Shown: in pieces, positions 48,587 to 57,823 of the stretch
Position numbering within the stretch: the first letter of the stretch is position 1
Layout: every line of letters begins with the position of its first letter
Origin: Alphaproteobacteria bacterium
GTDB lineage: Bacteria; Pseudomonadota; Alphaproteobacteria; Bin95
Reading direction: 5' to 3'
Assembly: GCA_022825195.1 (NCBI GenBank)
Contig: JAJDYL010000030.1
Location: forward strand, 1-57,961
Length of the DNA stretch: 57,961 nt
Translations under genes and position numbers: made by a program
Notes under the pieces: model-generated
Told to the model about the DNA's origin: nothing
The model's database searches: none
Seen by the model: only the letters and a program-made list of their open reading frames with translations

Positions 48587-49441
48587 ATGACCGGGGAGCT
48601 TGAGGGCAGGGTTGCCATCGTTACCGGGGCGGCCGGGGGGATCGGGCGGGAATTCGTGCGCGGGCTGCTGGGCGCGGGCGCGAAGGTGGCGGCGCTCGAC
48701 AAGGACGAGGACCGGCTCGCCGACTTCGCGGCGGAGCAGCAGGACGCGGTCTGTGCAGGCCGCCTCGCCGCCTTCGGGCTGGACATCGCGGACAATGCCG
48801 CGTGCGAGGCGGCGGTGGAGCGGACCCGGGAGAGCCTCGGCGGCTTGCATATCCTCATCAACAACGGCGCCGTCGGCATGGGCGTCATCCGGTCCGACCA
48901 CATGACGGACCTTGTCGAAATCCACGAGATCGAGCCGGAGGTCTGGGACCGGTTCGTCGCGGTGAACCTGTCCGGGGCCTGGTACATGACCCGCGCGGCG
49001 GTCGGGGGCATGCTCGACCGGGGGTGGGGGCGCATCGTCAATGTCACCACCAGCTTCTTCACCATGATGCGCGGGCGGTTCCATCCCTACGGCCCCGTGA
49101 AGGCCGGCTTCGAGGCGATGTCCGCCGGCCATGCCGCGGAATTCGCCGGCCGCGGCGTCACCGTGAACGTGGTGGTGCCCGGCGGCCCGGCGGACACTCC
49201 GATGGTTCCGCAGGAGTCGGGCCTCGACCGCTCGCTGATGGTCCGGCCCTCGGCGATGGTGCCCCCGGTGCTCTGGCTCTGCTCCGGGGAGGGCGGCGCC
49301 TGGACCGGGCACCGCTATGTCGCGGGCAATTGGGATGCGGCGCTCGACCCCGCCGCGGCGGCGGAGGGCTGCCGTGCGCCCATCGGCTGGCCGGACCTCG
49401 CGCAAAGCCCGGTATGGCCGGGGGGCAAGCCGCCCGAGTGA
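48587..49441 (+). CDS. Short-chain dehydrogenase/reductase
   Basis: 284 residues. Rossmann motif TGAAGGIG at residues 13-20, LINNGAVGMG (NNAG-like), catalytic segment NVTTSFFTMMRGRFHPYGPVKAG with Tyr-x3-Lys. The Ser of the triad would be in TTSFFTM. The C-terminal extension (about 235-284, AWTGHRYVAGNWDAAL..) is longer than in typical SDRs and is seen in members acting on larger substrates. GGGGA precedes the start. No operon partner. Confidence 0.88.
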   Translation: MTGELEGRVAIVTGAAGGIGREFVRGLLGAGAKVAALDKDEDRLADFAAEQQDAVCAGRLAAFGLDIADNAACEAAVERTRESLGGLHILINNGAVGMGVIRSDHMTDLVEIHEIEPEVWDRFVAVNLSGAWYMTRAAVGGMLDRGWGRIVNVTTSFFTMMRGRFHPYGPVKAGFEAMSAGHAAEFAGRGVTVNVVVPGGPADTPMVPQESGLDRSLMVRPSAMVPPVLWLCSGEGGAWTGHRYVAGNWDAALDPAAAAEGCRAPIGWPDLAQSPVWPGGKPPE

Positions 49442-49458
49442 CCCGGCTCCGGCCCGGT

Positions 49459-49486
49459 TTGACAAAGGCTCCCGCCCCGCTATAAC
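49459..49486 (+). promoter_or_regulatory. rpsD promoter
   Basis: TTGACA (49459-49464), 16-nt spacer, TATAAC (49481-49486): a strong sigma-70 promoter 100 nt before rpsD, as expected for a ribosomal protein gene. The approximately 90-nt leader may hold the S4 autoregulatory site, though I cannot define it. Confidence 0.75.
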
Positions 49487-49587
49487 CCGCCGCATTCCCG
49501 AGAACGCGGGCGGTTCCGCCCCGTCCCGGCCTTTGCGCCGGGACCTATCGGGACAACAACAAACGCGAAAGCGAGCGGCAAAAAGCC

Positions 49588-50202
49588 ATGGCAAAACGCG
49601 AAAGCGCGAAACACAAGATCGACCGGCGCCTCGGCGTCAATCTCTGGGGGCGGCCCAAGAGCCCCTACAACCGCCGGGAATACGGGCCGGGCCAGCACGG
49701 GCAGCGCCGGCGCAAGCCCACCGATTTCGGCCTGCAGCTGCGGGCCAAGCAGCAGCTCAAGGGCCATTACGGCGACATCTCGGAGAAGCAGTTCCGCCGC
49801 CTCTACCACGAGGCGGTGCGCCGGCGGGGCGACACCGGCGAGAACCTGATCGAGCTGCTGGAGCGGCGCCTCGACGCCGTGGTCTACCGCATGAAATTCG
49901 TGCCGACGATCTTCGCCGCGCGCCAGTTCGTGAACCACGGCCATGTCCGGGTGAACGGGCGGCGGCTCAACATCCCCTCCTACCGGGTGCGCGACGGCGA
50001 CGTGATCGAGGTGAAGCAGAAGTCCCGCACCATGGCGCTGGTGCTGGAGGCTATCGAATCGCCCGAGCGCGACGTGCCGGACTATCTCTCGGTGGACTTC
50101 AACGAGCTGAAAGGCACCTTCCAGCGCGGCCCCGGCCTCGCCGACGTGCCCTTCGCCGTGCAGATGGAGCCCCACCTGGTGGTGGAGTTCTACTCCCGGT
50201 AA
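49588..50202 (+). CDS. rpsD: 30S ribosomal protein S4
   Basis: 204 residues, full length. Characteristic [21 protein letters not shown] (no zinc-binding Cys, the C-minus form), [20 protein letters not shown], the S4 RNA-binding domain at about residues 92-155 ([35 protein letters not shown]) and C-terminal [29 protein letters not shown]. Binds 16S rRNA early in 30S assembly. Transcribed from its own strong promoter. Confidence 0.99.
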   Translation: MAKRESAKHKIDRRLGVNLWGRPKSPYNRREYGPGQHGQRRRKPTDFGLQLRAKQQLKGHYGDISEKQFRRLYHEAVRRRGDTGENLIELLERRLDAVVYRMKFVPTIFAARQFVNHGHVRVNGRRLNIPSYRVRDGDVIEVKQKSRTMALVLEAIESPERDVPDYLSVDFNELKGTFQRGPGLADVPFAVQMEPHLVVEFYSR

Positions 50203-50204
50203 CG

Positions 50205-51146
50205 ATGCAGGCGCCGGACCCTTCGCGGCCGCCGCGCCCGAGTCCGGACCGTCGCGCGATTCTCGCCCGCATGGACGGCGGCGAACGGCGGAGGCTGCTG
50301 CAACGCTCCGACCGCAAGGGCCTCGTCCGTCTTGCCGGCCATCTGGCGGCGCTCGGACTCACCGGATCGCTCATCGCGCTGGAGGCGCCCGGCTGGCCGG
50401 TCCTGCTGCTGCCCCACGGCATCCTGCTGGCCTTCCTGTTCTGCCTGCTGCATGAGGCCGTGCACGGTACGCCGTTCCGCAGCGCCTGGCTGAACCGCGC
50501 GGCCGCCCGGGGCGTCGGGTTCGCGGTTTTCCTGCCGCCCGCGTGGTTTCGCCATTTCCACATGGCGCATCACCGCCACACGCACGACCCGGCGCGCGAC
50601 CCGGAACTGGCGCGGCCCCTGTCCCGGTCGAAAGCCGGCCTCGCCTGGCATATCGCGGGCGGGTCCTACTGGGCCCGGGAGGGGCGGATGCTGTTCGTCA
50701 ATGCAGCAGGCCGGAACCGCGACGCCTTCGTGCCGGCTTCGGCGCGGGGCGCGCTGGCCCGCGAAGCGCGGTGGTTCCTCTTCCTCTATGCGGGCGCGGC
50801 GGCGCTCTCGGTCTGGCTAGGCACGACGGCGCTGCTGTGGCTATGGCTGCTGCCGCTCATGCTGGGACAGCCCTTCCTGCGCCTCTATCTGCTCGCCGAG
50901 CATACCGGCTGCCCGCATGTGCCCGACATGCTCCGGAACACGCGCACGACCTTCACAAATCCGCTGGTGCGCTTCGTCGCGTGGAACATGCCCTACCATG
51001 TCGAGCACCATGTCCACCCGACCGTGCCGTTCCACAAGCTGCCGGCGTTCCACAGGATCCTGCAGGACGACCTGACAGTCACCGCGAACGGCTACCCGGC
51101 CGCGGCGCGCGCTGCGATCTCCGCCGCCCTTCAAGGGAAGGCGTAA
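50205..51146 (+). CDS. Membrane fatty acid desaturase / hydroxylase
   Basis: 313 residues. Three histidine boxes of the membrane di-iron desaturase superfamily are present: HEAVH (83-87), FHMAHHRHTHD (about 116-126) and HVEHHVHPTVPFHKLP near residue 265, between hydrophobic segments. Acts in the cytoplasmic membrane on acyl chains or a related hydrocarbon; the third box in the form EHHxHP is typical of beta-carotene ketolase/alkane-hydroxylase relatives as well. Starts 3 nt after rpsD and may be read from its transcript. Confidence 0.87.
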   Translation: MQAPDPSRPPRPSPDRRAILARMDGGERRRLLQRSDRKGLVRLAGHLAALGLTGSLIALEAPGWPVLLLPHGILLAFLFCLLHEAVHGTPFRSAWLNRAAARGVGFAVFLPPAWFRHFHMAHHRHTHDPARDPELARPLSRSKAGLAWHIAGGSYWAREGRMLFVNAAGRNRDAFVPASARGALAREARWFLFLYAGAAALSVWLGTTALLWLWLLPLMLGQPFLRLYLLAEHTGCPHVPDMLRNTRTTFTNPLVRFVAWNMPYHVEHHVHPTVPFHKLPAFHRILQDDLTVTANGYPAAARAAISAALQGKA

Positions 51147-51185
51147 CCCCGGCGGTCGTTGTCCAGAGCCTGCGCTCCGCTATTG

Positions 51186-51585
51186 TCAGCCTGCATTCGT
51201 TTTTGCCAACCGGCGCCGGACCGCCGCCAGCAACGCTTCCACCCGCTTGACCGCCTCGGGCCGGTCGAGCGGGCACGCGCCCGGGTCGGCGCCCGCGTAA
51301 CGCAGGCGAACGGCATAGCGGGTGTAGCCCACCAACCCGTCGAACCCGGGCCACATCCGCTCCGCCGGTGCTCAGCATGTCCAACAGGGTCGCCAGATCG
51401 TGCGACAGCGGGTAGGTCTCGCCTTGCGAAGCGAGCCATGCCTTGAACAGCTTCTCGGCCGCTTGCTGGACATGGAAGCCGAAAATCTCGTCGGCGAAAA
51501 CGGCTGGATCGCCCATGCCGCGAAGCGCCGAAATGTCCCTCTCAGCCGCGCGGAACAGCTCCCGCGCCTGCTCAAGGTCGCTCAT
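51186..51585 (-). pseudogene. HEPN-domain toxin, frameshifted
   Basis: The frame opens at 51585 (MSDLEQARELFRAAERDISA) and encodes a HEPN protein to ...LATLLDMLSTGG near 51360. The frame then runs into unrelated Arg/Pro-rich sequence. The missing half appears in another frame: ERMWPGFDGLVGYTRYAVRL, then ...PEAVKRVEALLAAVRRRL and a stop at 51186. The total length is 400 nt, one more than a multiple of three, so one extra base near 51335-51370 would restore a normal 132-residue HEPN protein. HEPN proteins are RNases paired with MNT antitoxins. It is a real mutation, a sequencing error or an inactivated toxin; the antitoxin gene overlaps the start. Confidence 0.85.
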
Positions 51586-51907
51586 AGAGCACCCTGCCTT
51601 CGCGCAGCGCGCGCGCGAGCACATGATTGAGGGAGCCGCGCCAGCGGTCGGCCTCGTCAAGGCTGTAGACCAGGATATCCTTCGGAACATGGAATTTCGC
51701 AAGCGCGCGCCAGAGGCGCGTTTCTTCGGCGCCGCGGTCCCGATTCGGCCCGAACGGTTCCGCCTCGACGACCACCAGATCGATGTCCGAGTCCGCCCCG
51801 GCGTCGCCGCGGGCGCGGGAGCCGAAAAGGATCACCTGTTCGGGATCGGCCGCCTCGACGATGGCCGCCGTCATCCGTTGCAGCATCGCATCGTCAACCC
51901 GCGCCAT
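51572..51907 (-). CDS. MNT-type minimal nucleotidyltransferase antitoxin
   Basis: 111 residues. Nucleotidyltransferase motif GSRARGDAGADSDIDL with Gly29-Ser30 and the metal-binding Asp41 and Asp43. Such antitoxins AMPylate their HEPN partner. The stop overlaps the HEPN start by 14 nt, the usual order and coupling. The third acidic residue is plausibly in KDILVYS. The protein is intact while its toxin partner is broken. Confidence 0.9.
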   Translation of the reverse strand: MARVDDAMLQRMTAAIVEAADPEQVILFGSRARGDAGADSDIDLVVVEAEPFGPNRDRGAEETRLWRALAKFHVPKDILVYSLDEADRWRGSLNHVLARALREGRVLYERP

Positions 51908-51995
51908 GCCCGTTCCCTTTCATCCGGATGAGCATTTCACCCATGAAAGCGGCGGCGAGGGGGCCGGAGATGTGTGAACCCGGTAACCCCGGGCG

Positions 51996-52334
51996 TCAGG
52001 CCGCCATGCCGGGCGTTTCGATGCCGTGCTCGTTGAGGAAGCCCTGAAGCTCGCCCGCGTCCCACATCTCGCGCACGATATCGCAGCCGCCGACGAACTC
52101 GCCCTTCACATAGAGCTGCGGGATGGTCGGCCAGCCGGTGAACTCCTTGATGCCCTGGCGGACCTCCATGTCCTCCAGCACGTTCACCGAGTGGTATCTC
52201 ACGCCCATATGGTTCAGCACGCCGGCCACCGCCGAGGAGAAGCCGCATTGCGGGAAGACGGGCGTGCCCTTCATGAACAGCACGACATCGTTCCCGTTCA
52301 CGGTTTCCTGGATGCTGGTCATCGCGTCGCTCAT
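51996..52334 (-). CDS. grxD: Monothiol glutaredoxin Grx4/GrxD
   Basis: 112 residues; CGFS active site with Cys30 ([13 protein letters not shown]), [20 protein letters not shown] and the glutathione-binding TIPQ segment. Carries a 2Fe-2S cluster with BolA and delivers it to apoproteins. It lies 16 nt after bolA on the same strand, the usual alphaproteobacterial pair. Confidence 0.97.
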   Translation of the reverse strand: MSDAMTSIQETVNGNDVVLFMKGTPVFPQCGFSSAVAGVLNHMGVRYHSVNVLEDMEVRQGIKEFTGWPTIPQLYVKGEFVGGCDIVREMWDAGELQGFLNEHGIETPGMAA

Positions 52335-52350
52335 CGGCTTCTCCCGGTTC

Positions 52351-52590
52351 TCAAGCGGTTTCGGGGGCGGCGGTGCGCAATGCGAGCGCGTGCAGCTCCC
52401 CCCCCATCCGGCCCTGCAGGGCCCTGTAAACGATCTGGTGCTGCTGTACTCGGGACTTGCCGCGGAAGGCCTCCGAGACGACGCGGGCGGCATAGTGGTC
52501 GCCGTCGCCCGCGAGGTCCTCGATCGCCACTTCCGCGTCGGGCAGCGCCTCGCGGATCAGGCGTTCGATTTCTTCCGCCTGCATGGGCAT
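52351..52590 (-). CDS. bolA: BolA family protein
   Basis: 79 residues, BolA1/IbaG type. [20 protein letters not shown], then [20 protein letters not shown] with the conserved His, and [20 protein letters not shown] with the second His, both cluster ligands with the glutaredoxin. It is encoded between purL (12 nt) and grxD. Confidence 0.96.
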   Translation of the reverse strand: MPMQAEEIERLIREALPDAEVAIEDLAGDGDHYAARVVSEAFRGKSRVQQHQIVYRALQGRMGGELHALALRTAAPETA

Positions 52591-52602
52591 GCGTTGCGTC
52601 CC

Positions 52603-54771
52603 TTATCCTCCGGCGATCCAGGCGGGCATCCACGCTTCGTGCAGATCGCGCAGTTCGTCGAGCGATATGGAGGAGTGCCCCTCGACTGTCAATGCGCTCC
52701 CCCCGGTGTCGCCGGCCCGCCGCGCCGGAACGCCCGCTGCGGCCGCGCGTTCCAGCACATCTTCCGGATCCTCGACCGCCAGCAGGTAGCGCGCCTGGTC
52801 CTCCCCGAACAGGCCCGCAACGGCGTCATCGAGCGGCGAGCGGAGCGCGGCCCCGACCCCGCCGGCGAGCGCCATTTCGGCCGCGGCGACGAGCAGCCCG
52901 CCGTCCGAAAGGTCGTGGCAGGCGGCGATCCGGCCGGCCCGGATGCCGGCGCGCACGAAATCGCCGTTGCGCCGTTCGGCGGCGAGATCGACCGGCGGCG
53001 GCGGACCCTCCTCGCGCCCCTCGACCGTCTCCAGCCAGAGCGAGCGGCCGAGATGGCCGCGCGTTTCGCCGACCAGCACGAGCGCAAGGCCCGGCCCCGG
53101 CAGCGCCATGCCGACCCGGACGGCGAGATCGGCCAGCAGGCCGACGGCCCCGACCACGGGCGTCGGCAGCACCGCCCGGCCGTTGGTCTCGTTGTAGAGC
53201 GAGACATTGCCCGAGACGACGGGGAAGTCGAGCGCGCGGCAGGCCTCGCCCATGCCCCGGATGCAGCCGGTGAACTGGCCCATCACCTCCGGCCGCTCGG
53301 GGTTGCCGAAATTGAGATTGTCGGTGACCGCAAGCGGCCGGGCGCCGACTGCGGTGAGGTTGCGCCATGCCTCGGCCACGGCCTGGCGCCCGCCCTCCAC
53401 CGGATCGGCCAGGCAGTAGCGCGGCGTGCAGTCGCTGGTGAGCGCGAGCCCGCTCGCCGTGCCGTGGATGCGGACCACCGCCGCATCGCCGCCGGGGCCG
53501 CCGACCGTGTCGCCCATCACCGTGTGGTCGTATTGCTCCCATATCCAGCGCCGGGAGGCCCCGGCGGGACCGCCGAGAATGGCCCGGAGCGCCGCCATGG
53601 GGTCGCTGTTGCCCGGCGAAACCACCGCGGCCGGAGCGGGCGGGGCCGGGGTCCAGGGCCGGTCATATTCCGGCGCGCCGTCGGCAAGCGGGCGGATCGG
53701 AAGGTCCGCGACCCTCTGGCCGTGCTGCATGAGCTCCATGCGCCCGGTGCCGGTCAGGCGGCCGATGACGGCAAACTCCAGGCCCCACTTGCCGAACACG
53801 GCCGCCGCCGCCTCTTCGCCGCCGGGGCGGAGCACCATCAGCATCCGTTCCTGGCTTTCCGACAGCATGATCTCGTAGGCCGACATGCCCTCCTCCCGCT
53901 GGGGCACACGGTCGAGATCGAGTTCCACGCCGAGCCCGCCCTTCGACGCCATCTCGAAGGACGAGGAGGTCAGGCCGGCCGCGCCCATGTCCTGGACCGC
54001 CACGATGGCGTCGGTCGCCATGAGTTCGAGGCACGCCTCGATCAGCAGCTTGCCGGTGAACGGGTCGCCCACCTGCACGGTCGGGCGCATTTGCCCGGCC
54101 TCGTCGTCGAAGCCGGCGGACGCCATCGTCGCCCCGTGAATGCCGTCGCGCCCGGTCCGCGAGCCGACATAGACGACGGCATTGCCGACGCCTGCGGCGG
54201 CCGAACGAAACAGCCGGTCCGCCGGCGCGATGCCGACCGCCATGGCGTTGACCAGTATGTTGCCGTTATAGGACGGGTGGAACGAGCATTCGCCGCCGAC
54301 GGTGGGCACGCCGACGCAGTTCCCGTAGCCGCCGATGCCCGCGACGACGCCGGCGGCGAGGCGGCGCGTCGCCTCGTGGTCCGGCGCGCCGAAGCGCAGC
54401 GCATTCAGGATCGCCACGGGCCGCGCGCCCATGGTGAACACGTCGCGCAATATGCCGCCGACGCCCGTCGCCGCGCCCTGGTACGGCTCGATGAAGGACG
54501 GATGGTTGTGGCTCTCCATCTTGAAGACGGCCGCCAGCCCGCCGCCGATATCGACAGCGCCCGCATTCTCGCCCGGCCCCTGGAGCACCTGGGGGCCCTC
54601 GGTCGGCAGCGTCCTCAGCCATTTCTTCGAGGACTTGTAGGAGCAGTGCTCGCTCCACATCGCGGCGAAGATGCCGAGTTCGACCTCGTTTGGCTTGCGG
54701 CCGAGGATCTCCAGCACGCGCGCATATTCGTCCGGCGCGAGACCGCCGAGTTCGTCGTTCGGGGCGCTCAT
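52603..54771 (-). CDS. purL: Phosphoribosylformylglycinamidine synthase subunit PurL
   Basis: 722 residues, the small bacterial PurL form needing PurS and PurQ. Two AIRS-like halves: [56 protein letters not shown], then [20 protein letters not shown] and [18 protein letters not shown]. Catalyses the FGAM step of purine synthesis. Its start overlaps the purQ stop by 4 nt. Confidence 0.98.
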   Translation of the reverse strand: MSAPNDELGGLAPDEYARVLEILGRKPNEVELGIFAAMWSEHCSYKSSKKWLRTLPTEGPQVLQGPGENAGAVDIGGGLAAVFKMESHNHPSFIEPYQGAATGVGGILRDVFTMGARPVAILNALRFGAPDHEATRRLAAGVVAGIGGYGNCVGVPTVGGECSFHPSYNGNILVNAMAVGIAPADRLFRSAAAGVGNAVVYVGSRTGRDGIHGATMASAGFDDEAGQMRPTVQVGDPFTGKLLIEACLELMATDAIVAVQDMGAAGLTSSSFEMASKGGLGVELDLDRVPQREEGMSAYEIMLSESQERMLMVLRPGGEEAAAAVFGKWGLEFAVIGRLTGTGRMELMQHGQRVADLPIRPLADGAPEYDRPWTPAPPAPAAVVSPGNSDPMAALRAILGGPAGASRRWIWEQYDHTVMGDTVGGPGGDAAVVRIHGTASGLALTSDCTPRYCLADPVEGGRQAVAEAWRNLTAVGARPLAVTDNLNFGNPERPEVMGQFTGCIRGMGEACRALDFPVVSGNVSLYNETNGRAVLPTPVVGAVGLLADLAVRVGMALPGPGLALVLVGETRGHLGRSLWLETVEGREEGPPPPVDLAAERRNGDFVRAGIRAGRIAACHDLSDGGLLVAAAEMALAGGVGAALRSPLDDAVAGLFGEDQARYLLAVEDPEDVLERAAAAGVPARRAGDTGGSALTVEGHSSISLDELRDLHEAWMPAWIAGG

Positions 54772-55421
54772 GCGGCGAGCGCGTCGAACAGTGCCCGGCC
54801 GTCCGTTCCGCCGAGAAGCGCCTCGGCGGCGCGTTCCGGATGCGGCATCATGCCGAGCACGTTGCGGCCTTCGTTCAGGATGCCGGCAATGTCCCCGAGA
54901 GAGCCGTTGGGGTTGTCCAGATAGCGGAAGGCGACCCGGTCCTCGCCGGCCAGCCGTTCGAGCGTGGCGGCGTCGGCGAAATAGTTGCCGTCGTGATGGG
55001 CGACCGGCATCCGCAGCGCGGAGCCCGGCCGGTAGCCGTTCGTGAACGGGCTGCGGGCGGTCTCGACGCGAAGCCGCACCGGCCGGCACACGAACCGCAG
55101 CCCGGCATTGCGGAGCAGGGCGCCCGGCAGCAGCCCGCATTCGGTCAGCACCTGGAAGCCGTTGCAGATGCCGAGCACGCGCACGCCGCGTTTCGCGGCC
55201 CGGACGACGGCCTGCATGACCGGCGAGCGCGCCGCCATGGCGCCGGGGCGGAGATAGTCGCCGTAGGAAAAGCCGCCGGGCAGCACCACGAGGTCGGCGG
55301 GCGGCAGACCGGAGTCGCCGTGCCACACCATCGCCGGGGGCCGGCCCGTCGCCGCTTCGAGCGCGACACGGGCGTCGCGGTCGCAGTTCGAGCCCGGAAA
55401 GACGATAACGACCGCCTTCAT
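54768..55421 (-). CDS. purQ: Phosphoribosylformylglycinamidine synthase subunit PurQ
   Basis: 217 residues, class I glutamine amidotransferase. Nucleophile Cys86 in [11 protein letters not shown]; catalytic His and Glu in [25 protein letters not shown] opens the protein. Delivers ammonia to PurL. Overlaps purS and purL by 4 nt each. Confidence 0.98.
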   Translation of the reverse strand: MKAVVIVFPGSNCDRDARVALEAATGRPPAMVWHGDSGLPPADLVVLPGGFSYGDYLRPGAMAARSPVMQAVVRAAKRGVRVLGICNGFQVLTECGLLPGALLRNAGLRFVCRPVRLRVETARSPFTNGYRPGSALRMPVAHHDGNYFADAATLERLAGEDRVAFRYLDNPNGSLGDIAGILNEGRNVLGMMPHPERAAEALLGGTDGRALFDALAA

Positions 55422-55657
55422 GCGATCTCGATCGTGTAGTCCTCGATGACCGGGTTGGCGAGCAGGCGTTCGCACATGGCGGCCACGGCGGCCTCGGCGG
55501 CGCCGGGGTCGGTTTCGGCCAGCTCCAGCTCGACCACCTTGCCCTGGCGCGCTGCCGCCACCCCCTCGAAGCCGAGCCCCGCCAGCGCCTGCGCGACCGC
55601 CTTGCCCTGCGGGTCGAGCACGCCGGCGCGGGGCATCACCAGCACCCGGGCCTTCAC
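55418..55657 (-). CDS. purS: Phosphoribosylformylglycinamidine synthase subunit PurS
   Basis: 79 residues. [30 protein letters not shown] and the C-terminal [16 protein letters not shown] are the family signatures. Structural link in the PurLQS complex. Overlaps purC by 4 nt. Confidence 0.97.
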   Translation of the reverse strand: MKARVLVMPRAGVLDPQGKAVAQALAGLGFEGVAAARQGKVVELELAETDPGAAEAAVAAMCERLLANPVIEDYTIEIA

Positions 55658-56412
55658 GCGCTCGCCTTGGGCAGCGGCTCGACATTTCCTTCCTGCAGGA
55701 TGCCCAGACGCCGGGCCACCTCGCGATAGGCTTCCGCGACGTCGCCCATGTCGCGGCGGAACCGGTCCTTGTCGAGCACCTCGTTCGTCTGCAGGTCCCA
55801 GAGGCGGCAGCTGTCCGGGCTGATCTCGTCGGCCAGCACGATGCGCACGTCCTCCTGCGTGTAGAGGCGCCCGAATTCGACCTTGAAATCGATGAGGCGG
55901 AGCCCTGCGCCGAGGAACAGCCCGCTCAGATAGTCGTTCACCCGGAGCGCCAGGTTGAAGATGTCGTCGAGGTCCTGCGGCGAGGCCCAGCCGAAGGCGG
56001 TGATGTGCTCCTCCGTGACCATCGGGTCGTCGAGCTCGTCATTCTTGAAATAATACTCGACGATCGACCGGGGCAGCGGCGTGCCTTCCTCGATCTTGAA
56101 GCGCGCCGCCAGGGACCCGGCGGCGATGTTCCGCACGACCACTTCGACCGGGATGATCTCGACCTCGCGGATCAGCTGCTCGCGCATGTTGAGCCGGCGC
56201 ACGAAATGGGTCGGGATGCCCATCTCCTGGAGCCGGACCATGAGATATTCCGAAATGCGGTTGTTAAGCACCCCCTTGCCGGAGATCGTGGCTTTCTTGC
56301 GGTTGTTGAAGGCGGTCGCATCGTCCTTGAAATACTGGACGAGCGTTCCGGGCTCGGGGCCTTCGTAGAGAACCTTGGCCTTGCCCTCGTAGATGCGTTT
56401 GCGTCTTGCCAT
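55654..56412 (-). CDS. purC: SAICAR synthetase
   Basis: 252 residues. [21 protein letters not shown], then [41 protein letters not shown] and [10 protein letters not shown] are diagnostic. ATP-dependent ligation of aspartate to CAIR in purine synthesis. First gene of purC-purS-purQ-purL-bolA-grxD, with overlapping or near-contiguous genes throughout. Confidence 0.98.
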   Translation of the reverse strand: MARRKRIYEGKAKVLYEGPEPGTLVQYFKDDATAFNNRKKATISGKGVLNNRISEYLMVRLQEMGIPTHFVRRLNMREQLIREVEIIPVEVVVRNIAAGSLAARFKIEEGTPLPRSIVEYYFKNDELDDPMVTEEHITAFGWASPQDLDDIFNLALRVNDYLSGLFLGAGLRLIDFKVEFGRLYTQEDVRIVLADEISPDSCRLWDLQTNEVLDKDRFRRDMGDVAEAYREVARRLGILQEGNVEPLPKASA

Positions 56413-56477
56413 GGGTGTCCACCGAATGGCGCCCGACGAAAACCGGCAAAACGCCAGCCTTGCGGGTCACCGAAGCC

Positions 56478-56506
56478 GATATAGCAATCCCGCCGCCGGT
56501 TCTCAA
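56478..56506 (-). promoter_or_regulatory. Promoter of the purC-grxD operon
   Basis: Minus strand TTGAGA (56506-56501), 17-nt spacer, TATATC (56483-56478), about 65 nt before purC. It overlaps the last codons of the NRDE gene. No PurR-like dyad or guanine/purine riboswitch fits in the remaining leader. Confidence 0.65.
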
Positions 56507-57252
56507 TGAAGCTCGACGTAACCGCCGGTTTCGGGCCAGGAACGGGCGAAACGCCAGACGGGCCGGTCGTCTGCGTTCGCCGGAAGCGCGAGCAGGGCGC
56601 GCGACACGGTGGCGAAGCCCCAGTCCGTGCGCACATGCATGGCGCCGTTGGGGTCGAGAACGCCGGGCGCGGTCTCTTCCGACACGAGCAGGCCCTCCCA
56701 GTCCGCCCAGCCGCCCGGCGCCGCCGGGTCCGGAGGCCGGGCGGCCTCGAACCGGGGCAGGTAGTGGGCGGTGCGCTCGGACACGGCGCGGTCGTTCAGG
56801 TCCGAGGCGGTCAGCATGGAAAGGCCCGGCGCGACCGCATGCGCCGATACGCCGCGCCCGCCCGCATGGCGGATCCAGAAGGCGTCCTCGCGGTCCGCCA
56901 CCAGCATGTTGAAGCTGCGATAGGCGCGCCCGTCCACCTCCGCCATGGCCGCCGCCGCCCGGCGGGCGCTGCCATGGTCGAGCGCTTCCAGCACCAGCGC
57001 GCCGCGCGTGCGCTTGCCCTGTGCGGGGCCGAGCGAGCCGCGCCGGTTGAGGATGGCGGCCACCACGCCCGCCTCGTTCAGGCCCATCCAGCTTCCGCCC
57101 GCCTCCTCGTCGAGGCCGGCGAGCACGCCGGGCCGGTCGGGCCAGTGGCGGGCCGGCGGCCGCCAGGGTCGGTGCACCGCCTCGTCGCGGTTTGCGGCGA
57201 TGATCGCCGGCCAGGCATGGCCGGGCCTGCGGAGCAGGACGACGGTGCACAT
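56503..57252 (-). CDS. NRDE (TANGO2-like) family protein
   Basis: 249 residues. Begins MCTVVL with Cys2, which would be the N-terminal nucleophile of an Ntn-type fold, and has the name-giving NRDE motif at 21-24 (IIAANRDEAVHRPW). GSWMGLNEAGVVAAILNRRG and RGALVLEALDHGSA follow. TANGO2 relatives are linked to heme or lipid handling, but bacterial function is unknown. No signal peptide. It runs directly into the pur operon promoter; a separate unit. Confidence 0.9.
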   Translation of the reverse strand: MCTVVLLRRPGHAWPAIIAANRDEAVHRPWRPPARHWPDRPGVLAGLDEEAGGSWMGLNEAGVVAAILNRRGSLGPAQGKRTRGALVLEALDHGSARRAAAAMAEVDGRAYRSFNMLVADREDAFWIRHAGGRGVSAHAVAPGLSMLTASDLNDRAVSERTAHYLPRFEAARPPDPAAPGGWADWEGLLVSEETAPGVLDPNGAMHVRTDWGFATVSRALLALPANADDRPVWRFARSWPETGGYVELH

Positions 57253-57334
57253 GGATGCTCTGCAAATCCGAAACGGAACGGGCTATATATCGCCCGCGAC
57301 CCGCCCGACCAAGCTAGCTAAGGGGACGACCCGC

Positions 57335-57655
57335 ATGGCGACCTTCGCAGACCGCGAGAAGCAGTTCGAGACCAAATACAGCCACGACGAGGAGCTGCGC
57401 TTCAAGGTGCAGGCCCGGCGCAACCGGCTGTTCGGCGAGTGGGCGGGCGCGCAATGGGGGCTGGAAGGCGAGGACCTGAAGGCCTACAGCCGCACGGTGG
57501 TCGAGTCCGATTTCGAACGGCCGGGCGACGACGACGTGCTGGAGAAGGTGCTGGCCGACCTCCAGGCTCAGGGCATAGAGACGGATGCCCGCCGCCTTCG
57601 CAACCGCATGGAGGAACTGCTCCAGGAGGCCAAGACGCAGATCATGGCGGAGTAA
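57335..57655 (+). CDS. DUF1476 protein, F1-ATPase zeta-type inhibitor
   Basis: 106 residues, all-helical. FADREKQFETKYSHDEELRFK, KVQARRNRLFGEWAGAQWG and VLADLQAQGIETDARRLRNR match the alphaproteobacterial zeta subunit that blocks ATP hydrolysis by F1FO-ATPase through its N-terminal stretch. The start is at 57335; the plus frame is open far upstream but lies opposite the NRDE gene. A TATATA at 57284-57289 may be part of the promoter. Confidence 0.93.
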   Translation: MATFADREKQFETKYSHDEELRFKVQARRNRLFGEWAGAQWGLEGEDLKAYSRTVVESDFERPGDDDVLEKVLADLQAQGIETDARRLRNRMEELLQEAKTQIMAE

Positions 57656-57689
57656 GGCCGCACGGCCTCGGCGACCGTTCGGGAATTGC

Positions 57690-57823
57690 ATCGCAGACGG
57701 ATTCGGTCCGGCAGCATCGATCTCCCCACAAGGAACAGGCCCCGGCCCGCCTTTGGCGCGCTCAGCCAGGGCCGGCGTGGCGGCGGGGACCCCGGCGGAA
57801 GTGTCATGGAATGTCATGAAATG
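57690..57823. repeat. Intergenic repeat element, copy 3, ending in a decamer array
   Basis: TTCGGTCCGGCAGCATCGA (57702-57720) and GGAACAGGCCCCGGCCCGCC correspond to copy 1 at 7880. GGGACCCCGGCGGAAGT then leads into decamers GTCATGGAAT (57803) and GTCATGAAAT (57813). A third unit begins at 57823 but is cut after four bases, where different sequence begins. The minus-strand MTFHD...GGPGPVPC frame is again open here. Confidence 0.65.
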
